Below are positions 1-7,300 of a stretch of DNA of 8,342 nt, piece after piece. Position 1 is the first letter of the stretch. Every line of letters begins with the position of its first letter. Position numbers and translations under genes: made by a program. The notes beneath the pieces are model-generated. The model made no database searches, was not told where the DNA came from, and was given only the letters and a program-made list of their open reading frames with translations. The DNA is from an uncultured Planctomycetaceae bacterium (GTDB lineage Bacteria > Planctomycetota > Planctomycetia > Planctomycetales > Planctomycetaceae): contig CAIUHT010001185.1 in NCBI GenBank assembly GCA_903898975.1, positions 1 through 8,342 of the forward strand. Reading direction: 5' to 3'.

Positions 1-1
1 C

Positions 2-1993
2 CAGTTCAGCACCCGCGGGAATGCCGACTACACCATCGAAGAACCAATCCACTATCCATTCGCTTTCAGCGAGAACTCCGCGCTGCAGTGGATCAACAAC
101 CAGCTGGTGAAGGCCAAGCCCTCGTTCCACAAGCAGACCTTCCTCAAGCCCCTGCACAAGTCGGCTGAGTTCTGCGCCTCGTGCCACAAGGTCCATCTTC
201 CGTACGCCCTCAACCACTACCGCGAGTTTCTGCGGGGCCAGGATCATTACGGATCGTTCCTGCTGTCAGGAGTCAGCGGGGGGAACGCCAGGGCGTTCTA
301 CTACCCGGAAAAGACCCGCGAGAACTGCACCGAGTGCCACATGCCCCTGGTCGAATCAGGCGATTTTGCCGCCCGCAATTTCGATGGCAGTGGCCAGTTG
401 AAGGTCCACAACCACCTCTTCCCGGCGGCCAACACCGCCCTCCCCTACCTGCGGGGTGATGCCGAAACGGTCAAGACCCACCAGGACTTCCTCAAGGGGG
501 TCGTGCGGGTCGACCTGTTTGGGCTGCGGGAAGAGGGGCGGATTGACGGCCAACTGCGGGCCCCGCTGCGGCCTGAACTTCCCCCGCTCAAACCGGGAGG
601 CAAGTACCTGCTGGAAACCGTCCTCCGAACTCTCAAGGTGGGGCACCTCTTCTCGCAGGGGACGGTCGACTCGAACGAGATCTGGGTTGATGTCGAAGTC
701 CGCTCGGGAGAGCACGTCATTGGCCGCAGTGGTGGCATCGACGACACCGGGACCGTCGACCCGTGGTCGCATTTCATCAACGTCTTCATGCTCGATCGCG
801 AGGGGAACCGAATCGATCGCCGCAACCCCCAGGACATCTTCACCCCGCTGTACAACAAGCAGATTCCGCCCGGTGGGGCCCAGATTGTGCACTTTGGGCT
901 GGAACTCCCGGCGGAACTCACCGCCCCCGTCACCATCACCGCCAAGCTGCAGTACCGCAAGTTTGACGCGCGGTACATGAACTTTGTCGGCCGCAACCTC
1001 AAGCCCGGGGGACCGACGCTGCCCAACCACACGCCTGGCGAAGACTGGCACAACACGCTCCCCATCTCGACCATCGCCTCGGACACCATCACCCTGCCGG
1101 TGGAGGGGCTCGACATGCCTGTCCCCGAACAGCAGTCGGCGATCGCCGAAAAAGACCGCGGGCCGCGCTGGAACGACTACGGGATTGGCCTGCTGCTCGA
1201 AGGGGCTGCCCCGGGATCCGCCGGGGGCAAGGCCGAACTGCTGCAGGCCGAGCAGGCGTTTCTCGAAGTCGAGCGCCTGGGCCGCTTCGACGGGCCGGTC
1301 AATCTCGCCCGCGTCTACCTGGTCGAAGGTCGCATTGACGAAGCGGTGGATGCCCTGGAGCGCGCCGGTCGACACACCACTCCCCCGGCTCCTCCCTGGA
1401 CCCTCGCCTGGTTCAACGGCGTGGTCAACAAGCAGCAGGGCTATCTCGAACGTGCGGCCGAGAACTTCCGCGGCGTGCTTGAAGATCAGACCGCCGAGCG
1501 CCGCCAGCGCGGCCTCCGGTTTGAACGCGATTTCGTCGTCCGCAACGAATTGGCCCAGACCCTGTTTGAATTGGGCAAGCAGGAACGCGAAGACGACACC
1601 CGGCGTTCCGAATTGCTCCGCGAGTCGGTCCGCCAGTTCGAACAGGTGCTGTTCTACGACTCGGAAGATGTCATGGCCCATTACAATCTCGGCCTGCTCT
1701 ATGCGGAACTGGGAGAGACCGAAAAGTCGGAACTGCACCGACGGTTGCACCAGCGGTACAAACCCGATGACAATGCCCAAGAACTGGCGGTCAATGCCGC
1801 CCGTCGCAAGTATCCGGCGGCGAACGTCGCCTCCGAGCCACTGGTCATCTACCCCCTGAACCGCCCCGGAGCCCCCGGCCTGCCCGGCGTCGAGCAGGCC
1901 GCCACCCCCCTCCGGGCCGAACCGCTCGACCCCGCGACCATTCCGACGGCACCGCGGGGCGAAGAGCCCACTCCCGATCCGGCGGGAGAATGA
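2..1993 (+). CDS. Multihaem c-type cytochrome with C-terminal TPR region (5' end missing)
   Basis: The frame is open from the left edge to a TGA at 1991-1993, giving 663 visible residues. A GTG at 107 is an internal Val, because the upstream residues read as ordinary protein. Two c-haem sites are visible: CASCH (residues 58-62, bases 173-187) and CTECH (109-113, bases 326-340). They lie in a context typical of cytochrome c554-like multihaem proteins, and further haems may lie upstream. His136 and His138 (HNH, bases 407-415) are possible distal ligands. Residues about 170-370 look beta-rich, with no named family that I can assign. Residues about 415-590 contain TPR-like helix pairs, clearest at 433-456 (VNLARVY...), 468-495 (LAWFNG...) and 557-590 (VMAHYNLGLLYAEL...). 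The tail is Pro-rich. CxxCH haem attachment requires export, so the protein is probably periplasmic or surface-exposed. It shares an operon with the UnbV gene 10 bases downstream. Haem class is secure; substrate and redox role are unknown. Confidence 0.85.
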   Translation, partial: QFSTRGNADYTIEEPIHYPFAFSENSALQWINNQLVKAKPSFHKQTFLKPLHKSAEFCASCHKVHLPYALNHYREFLRGQDHYGSFLLSGVSGGNARAFYYPEKTRENCTECHMPLVESGDFAARNFDGSGQLKVHNHLFPAANTALPYLRGDAETVKTHQDFLKGVVRVDLFGLREEGRIDGQLRAPLRPELPPLKPGGKYLLETVLRTLKVGHLFSQGTVDSNEIWVDVEVRSGEHVIGRSGGIDDTGTVDPWSHFINVFMLDREGNRIDRRNPQDIFTPLYNKQIPPGGAQIVHFGLELPAELTAPVTITAKLQYRKFDARYMNFVGRNLKPGGPTLPNHTPGEDWHNTLPISTIASDTITLPVEGLDMPVPEQQSAIAEKDRGPRWNDYGIGLLLEGAAPGSAGGKAELLQAEQAFLEVERLGRFDGPVNLARVYLVEGRIDEAVDALERAGRHTTPPAPPWTLAWFNGVVNKQQGYLERAAENFRGVLEDQTAERRQRGLRFERDFVVRNELAQTLFELGKQEREDDTRRSELLRESVRQFEQVLFYDSEDVMAHYNLGLLYAELGETEKSELHRRLHQRYKPDDNAQELAVNAARRKYPAANVASEPLVIYPLNRPGAPGLPGVEQAATPLRAEPLDPATIPTAPRGEEPTPDPAGE

Positions 1994-1996
1994 GGA
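1992..1996 (+). promoter_or_regulatory. Ribosome-binding site for the UnbV-domain gene
   Basis: GAGGA overlaps the stop codon of the cytochrome gene and lies 7 bases before the GTG at 2004. This spacing supports the GTG start over the in-frame ATG at 2079, which has no comparable purine-rich site. The overlap suggests translational coupling of the two genes. Confidence 0.65.
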
Positions 1997-2003
1997 TCCC
2001 ATC

Positions 2004-3878
2004 GTGATTGACCGCAACCTGCACCGCCCCGCCCAGAGGCCCGACGAGCCGGCCGAAGATGATGCGATCATCGGCCGCATGTTCCGCAGGTCGCTTGTCG
2101 GGCTGCTGGCGGCCGCCGTGTTGGGAGGGGCCACCTGGTGGTTCCTCAGGCCTCCGCCGCAGAAGCTGGTCGAGAAACAGACCGAGGTCGCACCAGCCAA
2201 GCGACGCCGGACCGAGGCGGTCGAACTCCCCGCCGTCCCCTTCAGCGATCAGACCGCTGCCGCGGGCATCACCTGGGTGCATGAAAACGGCGCGCGTGGT
2301 GAAAAGCTGCTCCCGGAGTCGATGGGGGGCGGCTGCGCGATTCTTGATTACAACAATGACGGGCGTCCCGACATCCTGCTGGTCAATTCCCGCCCCTGGT
2401 CCGCCGAGCAGGCGGGCACCAGCCGCGCCACCACCGCCCTGTACCGCAACGAGGGCGATTGGAAGTTCACCGACGTCTCCGCCGAGGCCGGCCTCGATGT
2501 GGAACTGTATGGACAGGGGGTCGCCGTGGGCGACTTCGATAACGATGGCTGGTGCGATGTTTACCTGAGCGCCGTCGGGCCCAATCGCCTGTTCCGCAAC
2601 GAGCAGGGCCGGTTTGTCGACGTGACCGAGTCAGCCGGTGTCGCTGGTCGGACGGAAGACTGGAGCACCAGTTGCGGGTTTGTCGACTACGACCGCGACG
2701 GAGATCTCGACCTGTTCGTCGCGAACTATGTCCGCTGGAGCCCCGACATCGATCGCGCCTTCCGCTGCACACTCGATGGCTCGCTGCGGGCCTACTGCCG
2801 GCCGAAGGAATTCGACGGCGCGTTCCCCTACCTGTTCCGCAACGACGGGAATGGCCGATTCACCGATGTCTCCGCTGAGACGGGGGTGCAGGTCCGCAAT
2901 CCCGACACCAATGTCCCGATGGCCAAGTCACTGGGGGTGGTGTTTGTCGACGCGGACGAAGATGGCTGGCTCGACATCGTCATCGCCAACGACACCGTTC
3001 AAAACTTCCTGTTCAACAACCAGCAGGGAAAACGGTTCGCCGAGGTGGGTCTCGAACGTGGCCTGGGGGTCGACAACAATGGCCAGGCGCGGGGAGCCAT
3101 GGGGTGTGACGTGGGCTGGTTTCGAAACGACGAAACCCTCGCGGTGGTGATTGGCAATTTCGCCAACGAGATGACCGCCCTGTACTGTTCCAAGGGGGGG
3201 CGGATGCTCTTCACGGACGACGCGATCGCCACAGGGCTGGGCCCCCCCTCGCGGATCTGGCTGAAGTTCGGGATCTGTTTTCTCGACGTCGATCTCGACT
3301 CGCGACTCGACCTGCTGGTAGCGAATGGGCATCTCGAAAACGACATTGCGAAGGTGCAGAAGAGCCAGCAGTACCAGCAACCGCCGCAACTCTACTGGAA
3401 CACCGGTGCCGCGCGGGGGACGGAACTGCAAAAGCTCGACGCCGCGCAGACTGGCCCGGCGTTCGCGCAGCCCATGGTTGGGCGCGGGGCCACCTACGCC
3501 GACTTCGACGGCGATGGCGATCTCGACTGCCTCCTGACCGCCACCGGGGAGGCCCCGCGCCTGCTGCGGAACGACCAGGCGCTGGGAAATCACTGGCTGC
3601 GAGTCCGCCTGCGGGGGAACGGCACCTCGGGCAATCGCGATGGTTACGGAGCCCTGATAACACTCGTGAACTCGGGGGGAACTCAGAAACGACTTGTCTC
3701 GACCACTCGCAGTTACCTGTCGCAAACCGAAGCCCCCGTCACGTTTGGGCTGGGAAAATCGCCCCAGGTCGAACGACTGGAGATCCGCTGGACCGATGGG
3801 CAGACCCAGTCCCTTGACGTCTCCGAGGTCGATCGCGAACTGCTGGTCGAGCAACCCCCCGGGCCCGGCCATCCCTGA
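2004..3878 (+). CDS. Membrane-anchored FG-GAP/VCBS repeat protein with ASPIC/UnbV domain (CRTAC1 family)
   Basis: The protein has 624 residues and starts at GTG. A short N-terminal arm ending in Arg28-Arg29 precedes one hydrophobic segment (about 31-48, LVGLLAAAVLGG...). By the positive-inside rule this anchors the protein with its bulk outside the cytoplasm. FG-GAP/VCBS calcium loops start at residues 115 (DYNNDG), 177 (DFDNDG), 228 (DYDRDG), 316 (DADEDG), 428 (DVDLDS, degenerate) and 500 (DFDGDG). They are separated by the LFRN...F.DV...G strands typical of the family, suggesting a beta-propeller-like fold. Cys255 and Cys265 sit in the family-typical C...YC.P segment and might form a disulfide. 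The ASPIC/UnbV domain runs from about 529 (NHWLRVRLRG) to 618. Proteins of this class are common in Planctomycetes and Acidobacteria, but their biochemical role is not established. The close coupling to the haem gene suggests the two products work together. An alternative start is ATG 2079 (Met26), just ahead of the membrane segment. Confidence 0.9.
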   Translation: MIDRNLHRPAQRPDEPAEDDAIIGRMFRRSLVGLLAAAVLGGATWWFLRPPPQKLVEKQTEVAPAKRRRTEAVELPAVPFSDQTAAAGITWVHENGARGEKLLPESMGGGCAILDYNNDGRPDILLVNSRPWSAEQAGTSRATTALYRNEGDWKFTDVSAEAGLDVELYGQGVAVGDFDNDGWCDVYLSAVGPNRLFRNEQGRFVDVTESAGVAGRTEDWSTSCGFVDYDRDGDLDLFVANYVRWSPDIDRAFRCTLDGSLRAYCRPKEFDGAFPYLFRNDGNGRFTDVSAETGVQVRNPDTNVPMAKSLGVVFVDADEDGWLDIVIANDTVQNFLFNNQQGKRFAEVGLERGLGVDNNGQARGAMGCDVGWFRNDETLAVVIGNFANEMTALYCSKGGRMLFTDDAIATGLGPPSRIWLKFGICFLDVDLDSRLDLLVANGHLENDIAKVQKSQQYQQPPQLYWNTGAARGTELQKLDAAQTGPAFAQPMVGRGATYADFDGDGDLDCLLTATGEAPRLLRNDQALGNHWLRVRLRGNGTSGNRDGYGALITLVNSGGTQKRLVSTTRSYLSQTEAPVTFGLGKSPQVERLEIRWTDGQTQSLDVSEVDRELLVEQPPGPGHP

Positions 3879-3900
3879 GCGCCATCCCTGGGTCGGGCCC
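3861..3900 (+). terminator. GC-rich hairpin spanning the UnbV stop codon
   Basis: Bases 3861-3870 (GGGCCCGGCC) pair with 3891-3900 (GGTCGGGCCC) over 10 base pairs, one of them G-T, with a 20-base loop that contains the TGA at 3876-3878. No T-run follows, so it is not a standard intrinsic terminator. It could protect the 3' end of the mRNA or affect termination. The pairing is seen directly; the function is a guess. Confidence 0.35.
3868..3893 (+). repeat. Two-copy 13-base tandem repeat over the stop codon
   Basis: GCCATCCCTGAGC (3868-3880) is followed at once by GCCATCCCTGGGT (3881-3893), with 11 of 13 bases identical. The first copy encodes the last residues of the UnbV protein and its TGA. 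This is probably slippage duplication at the gene end. Confidence 0.7.
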
Positions 3901-3907
3901 TCGCGCC

Positions 3908-3972
3908 CAGTCCGGTCTTGCAGTCCGGTCTTGCAATCCAGTCACGCAGTCCGGTTATCCGGTCTGGTCAGC
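3908..3972 (+). repeat. Degenerate 13-base tandem repeat, about five units
   Basis: The units start at 3908, 3921, 3934, 3947 and 3960. The first two are identical (CAGTCCGGTCTTG). The third is CAATCCAGTCACG, the fourth CAGTCCGGTTATC and the fifth CGGTCTGGTCAGC. The period is exactly 13, the same as the repeat at 3868-3893, but the unit sequence differs and the register is shifted by one base. Similarity decays from left to right, as expected for an ageing microsatellite-like array. Confidence 0.75.
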
Positions 3973-3986
3973 TTGTTCGGCCAGAC
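3962..3986 (+). other. Hairpin at the end of the 13-base repeat array
   Basis: GTCTGGTC (3962-3969) pairs with GGCCAGAC (3979-3986) over 8 base pairs, one of them G-T, with a 9-base loop. No T-run follows. It might be part of the 3' end of the upstream transcript. Function unknown. Confidence 0.35.
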
Positions 3987-4026
3987 ATCGGCGGAATGGG
4001 TTCCTGTGCCGGTTTCCCGATCGTGT

Positions 4027-4042
4027 CCCCGCCATCGCGGGG
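4027..4042 (+). other. Short GC hairpin
   Basis: CCCCGC (4027-4032) and GCGGGG (4037-4042) form a perfect 6-base-pair stem with a CATC loop. No T-run follows. Such stems arise easily in GC-rich DNA, so the functional claim is weak. Confidence 0.25.
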
Positions 4043-4108
4043 GTAGGTCAGCGCGATTCAAGGTCAGCCGCCAGCTCTTGTTTTGCCAGGGTTTGGGCGG
4101 CCACCCCA

Positions 4109-4137
4109 CGTGTGCGAAAGCCCCATCGTCGCACATG
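4109..4137 (+). other. Hairpin in the spacer
   Basis: CGTGTGCGA (4109-4117) pairs with TCGCACATG (4129-4137) over 9 base pairs, one of them G-T, with an 11-base loop. It is one of the stronger stems in the spacer by Watson-Crick pairing. It lies upstream of the predicted metH promoter, so it belongs either to the upstream transcript or to regulatory DNA. As DNA, an inverted repeat with this spacing could also be an operator. Confidence 0.3.
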
Positions 4138-4162
4138 CCCGGACGCCCCCATGCCGCCTCTC

Positions 4163-4197
4163 CGACTGGGCAGATTGCACTGGTCGTCGGGTTTTTT
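4163..4197 (+). terminator. Weak candidate intrinsic terminator
   Basis: Bases 4163-4169 (CGACTGG) pair with 4180-4186 (CTGGTCG) over 7 base pairs including two G-T pairs. An alternative stem is CCGAC (4162-4166) with GTCGG (4186-4190). A run of six T follows at 4192-4197, the only such run in the spacer. This could end the haem/UnbV transcript about 300 bases past its stop and insulate metH. The stem is weak, so the call is tentative. Confidence 0.35.
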
Positions 4198-4239
4198 CGG
4201 GCGGTCCATCCGGGAAGTCCGACTGTCTGCGTGGATAGC

Positions 4240-4269
4240 TTGGACGCACGCGCCCAGATCCCCTAAAAT
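4240..4269 (+). promoter_or_regulatory. Candidate sigma-70-type promoter of metH
   Basis: TAAAAT (4264-4269) matches the -10 consensus at five of six positions and stands out in GC-rich surroundings. TTGGAC (4240-4245) lies 18 bases upstream and matches the -35 box only at TTG. Transcription would start near 4276, giving a leader of about 108 bases. It lies just downstream of the terminator candidate, which fits an independent metH unit. Confidence 0.4.
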
Positions 4270-4280
4270 CAGTGGCTTCC

Positions 4281-4324
4281 GATCGCGCCGCCAGGCTCAG
4301 GGGACGCGGCCGGTCCCTGCGATC
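4281..4324 (+). promoter_or_regulatory. Nested hairpin in the predicted metH leader
   Basis: GATCGC (4281-4286) pairs perfectly with GCGATC (4319-4324). Inside it, GGGAC (4301-4305) pairs with GTCCC (4313-4317), with a further G-T pair (4300/4318) and a 7-base loop. A second small stem, GTCG/CGAC at 4363-4373, sits 10 bases before the ATG, where a Shine-Dalgarno would be expected. It does not match a riboswitch class I recognise. Leader regulation is possible but only inferred. Confidence 0.3.
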
Positions 4325-4383
4325 TCCCGGTAGGATCCCCCTCGAACAGCCCCCTGCGGACTGTCGTCACGACGCCACACTCC

Positions 4384-7300
4384 ATGCCCATTCCCGCGAC
4401 TTCCGACAAGATTGACCTGCTGCACGAACTGATGCGTGACCGGATCCTGGTGCTGGACGGCGCCATGGGCACCATGCTGCAGCGTCACAAGCTGGGCGAG
4501 GCCGACTTCCGAGGCCAACAGTTCGCCGACCACCCGGGCGAACTGCAGGGCTGCAATGACCTCCTCTGCATCACCCAGGGCGACCTGGTGAGCGATGTGC
4601 ACCTCTCGTATCTCGAGGCGGGTGCCGACATCCTCGAGACCAACTCGTTCAATTCCCAGTCCATCTCGATGGCCGACTACAAGCTCCAGGACCAGATCCG
4701 GGAGCTGAACTTCGCCGCGGTGGACTGCGCTCGCAAGGCGATCGACCGCTACCAGAAACGGGCCGGTGGCAAGGCCCGCCCGAAATTTGTGGCGGGCTCT
4801 ATCGGTCCGATGAACGTTTCGCTCACGCTCTCGCCCGATGCCGACAATCCGGGCTTCCGCACGAAGACGTTCGATCAGGTCGAAGAGGCGTACTACGGGC
4901 AGGTCGCGGCACTGATTGAAGCCGGTGTCGATATTCTGATGCCCGAAACCACATTCGACACCCTCAATCTCAAGGCCTGCCTGCTGGCGATCGAGCGCTA
5001 CTTCGCCGAGCACTCGATCCGCCTCCCTGTCATGGCCAGCACGACCTTTATCCAGGCCGGGAGCGATCGGATGCTCACCGGCCAGACGCTCGAGGCGTTC
5101 TACATCAGTATCGAGCACGGGCCGCTGTTCAGCCTGGGCATCAACTGCTCGCTTGGCCCCGACCTGATGCGCGGGCATGTCGAGGAACTCTCCCGGCTGG
5201 TCCCGCTTCCCACCACCTGCCACCCCAACGCCGGCCTCCCCAACGAGATGGGAGGCTTCGATCAGACTCCCGAGACCATGGCGGGGATCCTCGGGCAGTT
5301 CGCCGCCGAGGGCTGGCTGAACATCGTCGGTGGCTGCTGTGGCTCGACCCCGGCCCACATCGAGGCGATTGCCCGGGCAGTCGGGGAGCAGCGTCCGCGG
5401 GTCATCCCCCCGCGGGTGCCGCGCACCCGCTTCTCGGGCCTGAACCCCTACACCCTGCTTCCCGAAACCAACTTCACCATGGTGGGCGAGCGGTGCAACG
5501 TCACGGGCTCGAAACGGTTCGCCCGGCTGATTCTCAACGACGACTACGAAGCGGCCCTGCAGGTCGCCCGCGACCAGGTCGATGGGGGCGCCAACCTGAT
5601 CGACATCAACCTCGATGAGGGGATGCTCGACGGGCTCAAGGCGATGCCCCGCCTGCTCAACCTGGTCGCCAGCGAGCCCGACATCTCCAGTGTCCCGGTG
5701 ATGATCGACAGCTCGAAGTGGGAGGTCATCGAGGCGGGACTCAAGTGCGTGCAGGGCAAGTGCGTCGTCAACTCCATCAGCCTGAAAGAGGGAGAGGAAG
5801 CTTTTCTCACCCAGGCCCGCAAGGTGCGGGAATACGGCGCCGCCGTGGTGGTGATGGCGTTCGACGAGACTGGGCAGGCCGACACCGCCGAACGGAAGAT
5901 TGAAGTCTGCACCCGGGCCTTCCGCCTGCTTCGCGACCGGCTCGATTTCCCCGCTGAAGACATCATCTTCGATCCGAACATCCTCGCCATCGGCACGGGC
6001 ATCGAAGAACACAATCGATACGCGCTCCACTTCATCGAGGCGACCCGCCGCATCAAGGAACTCTGCCCCGGGACCCGCATCTCGGGAGGGGTGAGCAACA
6101 TCTCGTTCGCCTTCCGCGGGAACGAGCCGGTCCGGCAGGCCATCCACGCCTGCTTCCTGTACCACGCGATCCGCGCCGGGCTCGACATGGGGATCGTCAA
6201 CCCCCGTCAGCTCGCCGTATATGAGGACATCGACCCTGATCTCCGCCGGCTGGTCGAAGATGTGCTGTTCGATCGCCATCCCGAAGCGACGGAACGGCTC
6301 ATCCAGCACGCCGACCGCATTCGCGAGTCGGCGACCGGTGCCGGCCCCCAGGCCGAGGAGTGGCGCGGGGGAACCGTGGAAGAACGGCTGCAGCATGCCG
6401 TGATCAAGGGAGTGGTCGACCACATCGAGGCCGACACCGAGGAGGCCCGCCAGAAATACCCCCGCTGCCTCGACGTGATCGAGGGACCTCTGATGGCTGG
6501 TATGTCGACCGTGGGCGACCTGTTCGGCACAGGCAAGATGTTCCTCCCGCAGGTGGTCAAGAGCGCCCGGGTGATGAAAAAGGCGGTGGCGTATCTCGAG
6601 CCCTTCATGGAACAGGAGAAGGCCGGGCAGCCATCCGCCCGCCAGTCCCGCGGCCGCGTGCTGCTCGCCACGGTGAAGGGAGACGTCCACGACATTGGCA
6701 AGAACATCGTGGGGGTCGTGCTGCAGTGCAACAACTACGAGATTGTCGACCTGGGAGTGATGGTTCCCTGCGAGCGGATCCTCCGCTCGGCGCGTGAACA
6801 CGGGGTCGACATGATCGGCCTGAGCGGGCTGGTCACCCCCAGTCTCGACGAGATGGTCCATGTCGCCAGTGAAATGCAGGCCCAGGGCTTCGACTGCCCC
6901 CTGCTGATTGGTGGCGCCACCACCAGTGCCAAGCACACCGCCGTCAAGATCGCCCCCAAGTACAGTGGCCCCATCATCCACGTGCTCGATGCTTCGCGCA
7001 GCGTGGGCGTGGTCGACAACCTGCTGCGTCCCGATTCGCGCGCCCGGTATATCGAAGAGTATCGGGCCGAACAGGCCCGGCTGGTCGAGCAGTTCAAGCA
7101 GCGGCAGGCGGTCAGCCTGGTCCCGTTGAAGGAGGCGCGGGCGAACGCGTTTGTCAGCGACTGGGCCCGGCTGCCCATCGACACGCCCGCCTTCCTCGGG
7201 CCCCGCACGCTCGAATCGGTCCCGCTCGCCGAACTGGTCGACTTCATCGACTGGTCCCCCTTCTTCCACGCCTGGGAATTCGGGGGCCGCTACCCCGCAC

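Larger units (their letters stand above)
3879..4383. other. 505-base non-coding spacer between the UnbV gene and metH
   Basis: No frame here shows a recognisable protein; the short open frames are Arg/Pro/Ser-rich in the way of chance frames in GC-rich DNA. The spacer holds 13-base tandem repeats, at least four hairpins, a weak terminator candidate, a promoter candidate and the metH leader. GGTCAGC occurs three times (3966, 4046, 4062); the last two lie within AGGTCAGC copies starting 16 bases apart. I looked for and did not find a convincing cobalamin, SAM or SAH riboswitch core. Confidence 0.7.

Noticed and set aside
107..109. GTG 107 as the start of the cytochrome gene
   Set aside because: The frame is open to the left edge and the 35 residues before it read as normal protein. 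A c-type cytochrome also needs an export signal, which is absent after 107. The gene is cut by the window.
356..2200. A 614-codon open frame on the minus strand opposite the cytochrome gene
   Set aside because: The + strand has CxxCH motifs and TPR-like patterns. The minus frame is an antisense shadow with Gly/Arg/Phe-rich, unstructured composition.
2928..3872. A 314-codon open frame on the minus strand opposite the UnbV gene
   Set aside because: The + strand carries the FG-GAP loops and the ASPIC/UnbV domain; this is another GC-driven shadow.
4278..4330. Possible SAH or cobalamin riboswitch ahead of metH, suggested by a CAGGCTC string at 4292-4298
   Set aside because: The rest of the SAH motif (the upstream GAGG-GCGCTG-like half and its pairing partner) is missing, and no B12-box consensus is seen. 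One short match is not enough.
4112..4333. Small + strand open frame of 73 codons in the spacer
   Set aside because: It is Arg/Pro/Ser-rich, has no clear ribosome-binding site, overlaps the predicted metH promoter and leader, and shows no recognisable motif.
4297..7269. A 990-codon open frame on the minus strand opposite metH
   Set aside because: It lies fully antisense to a highly conserved enzyme. Its product is rich in Gly, Asp, Val, Arg and His with no recognisable domain, as expected from GC-biased third codon positions that remove stop codons on the opposite strand.
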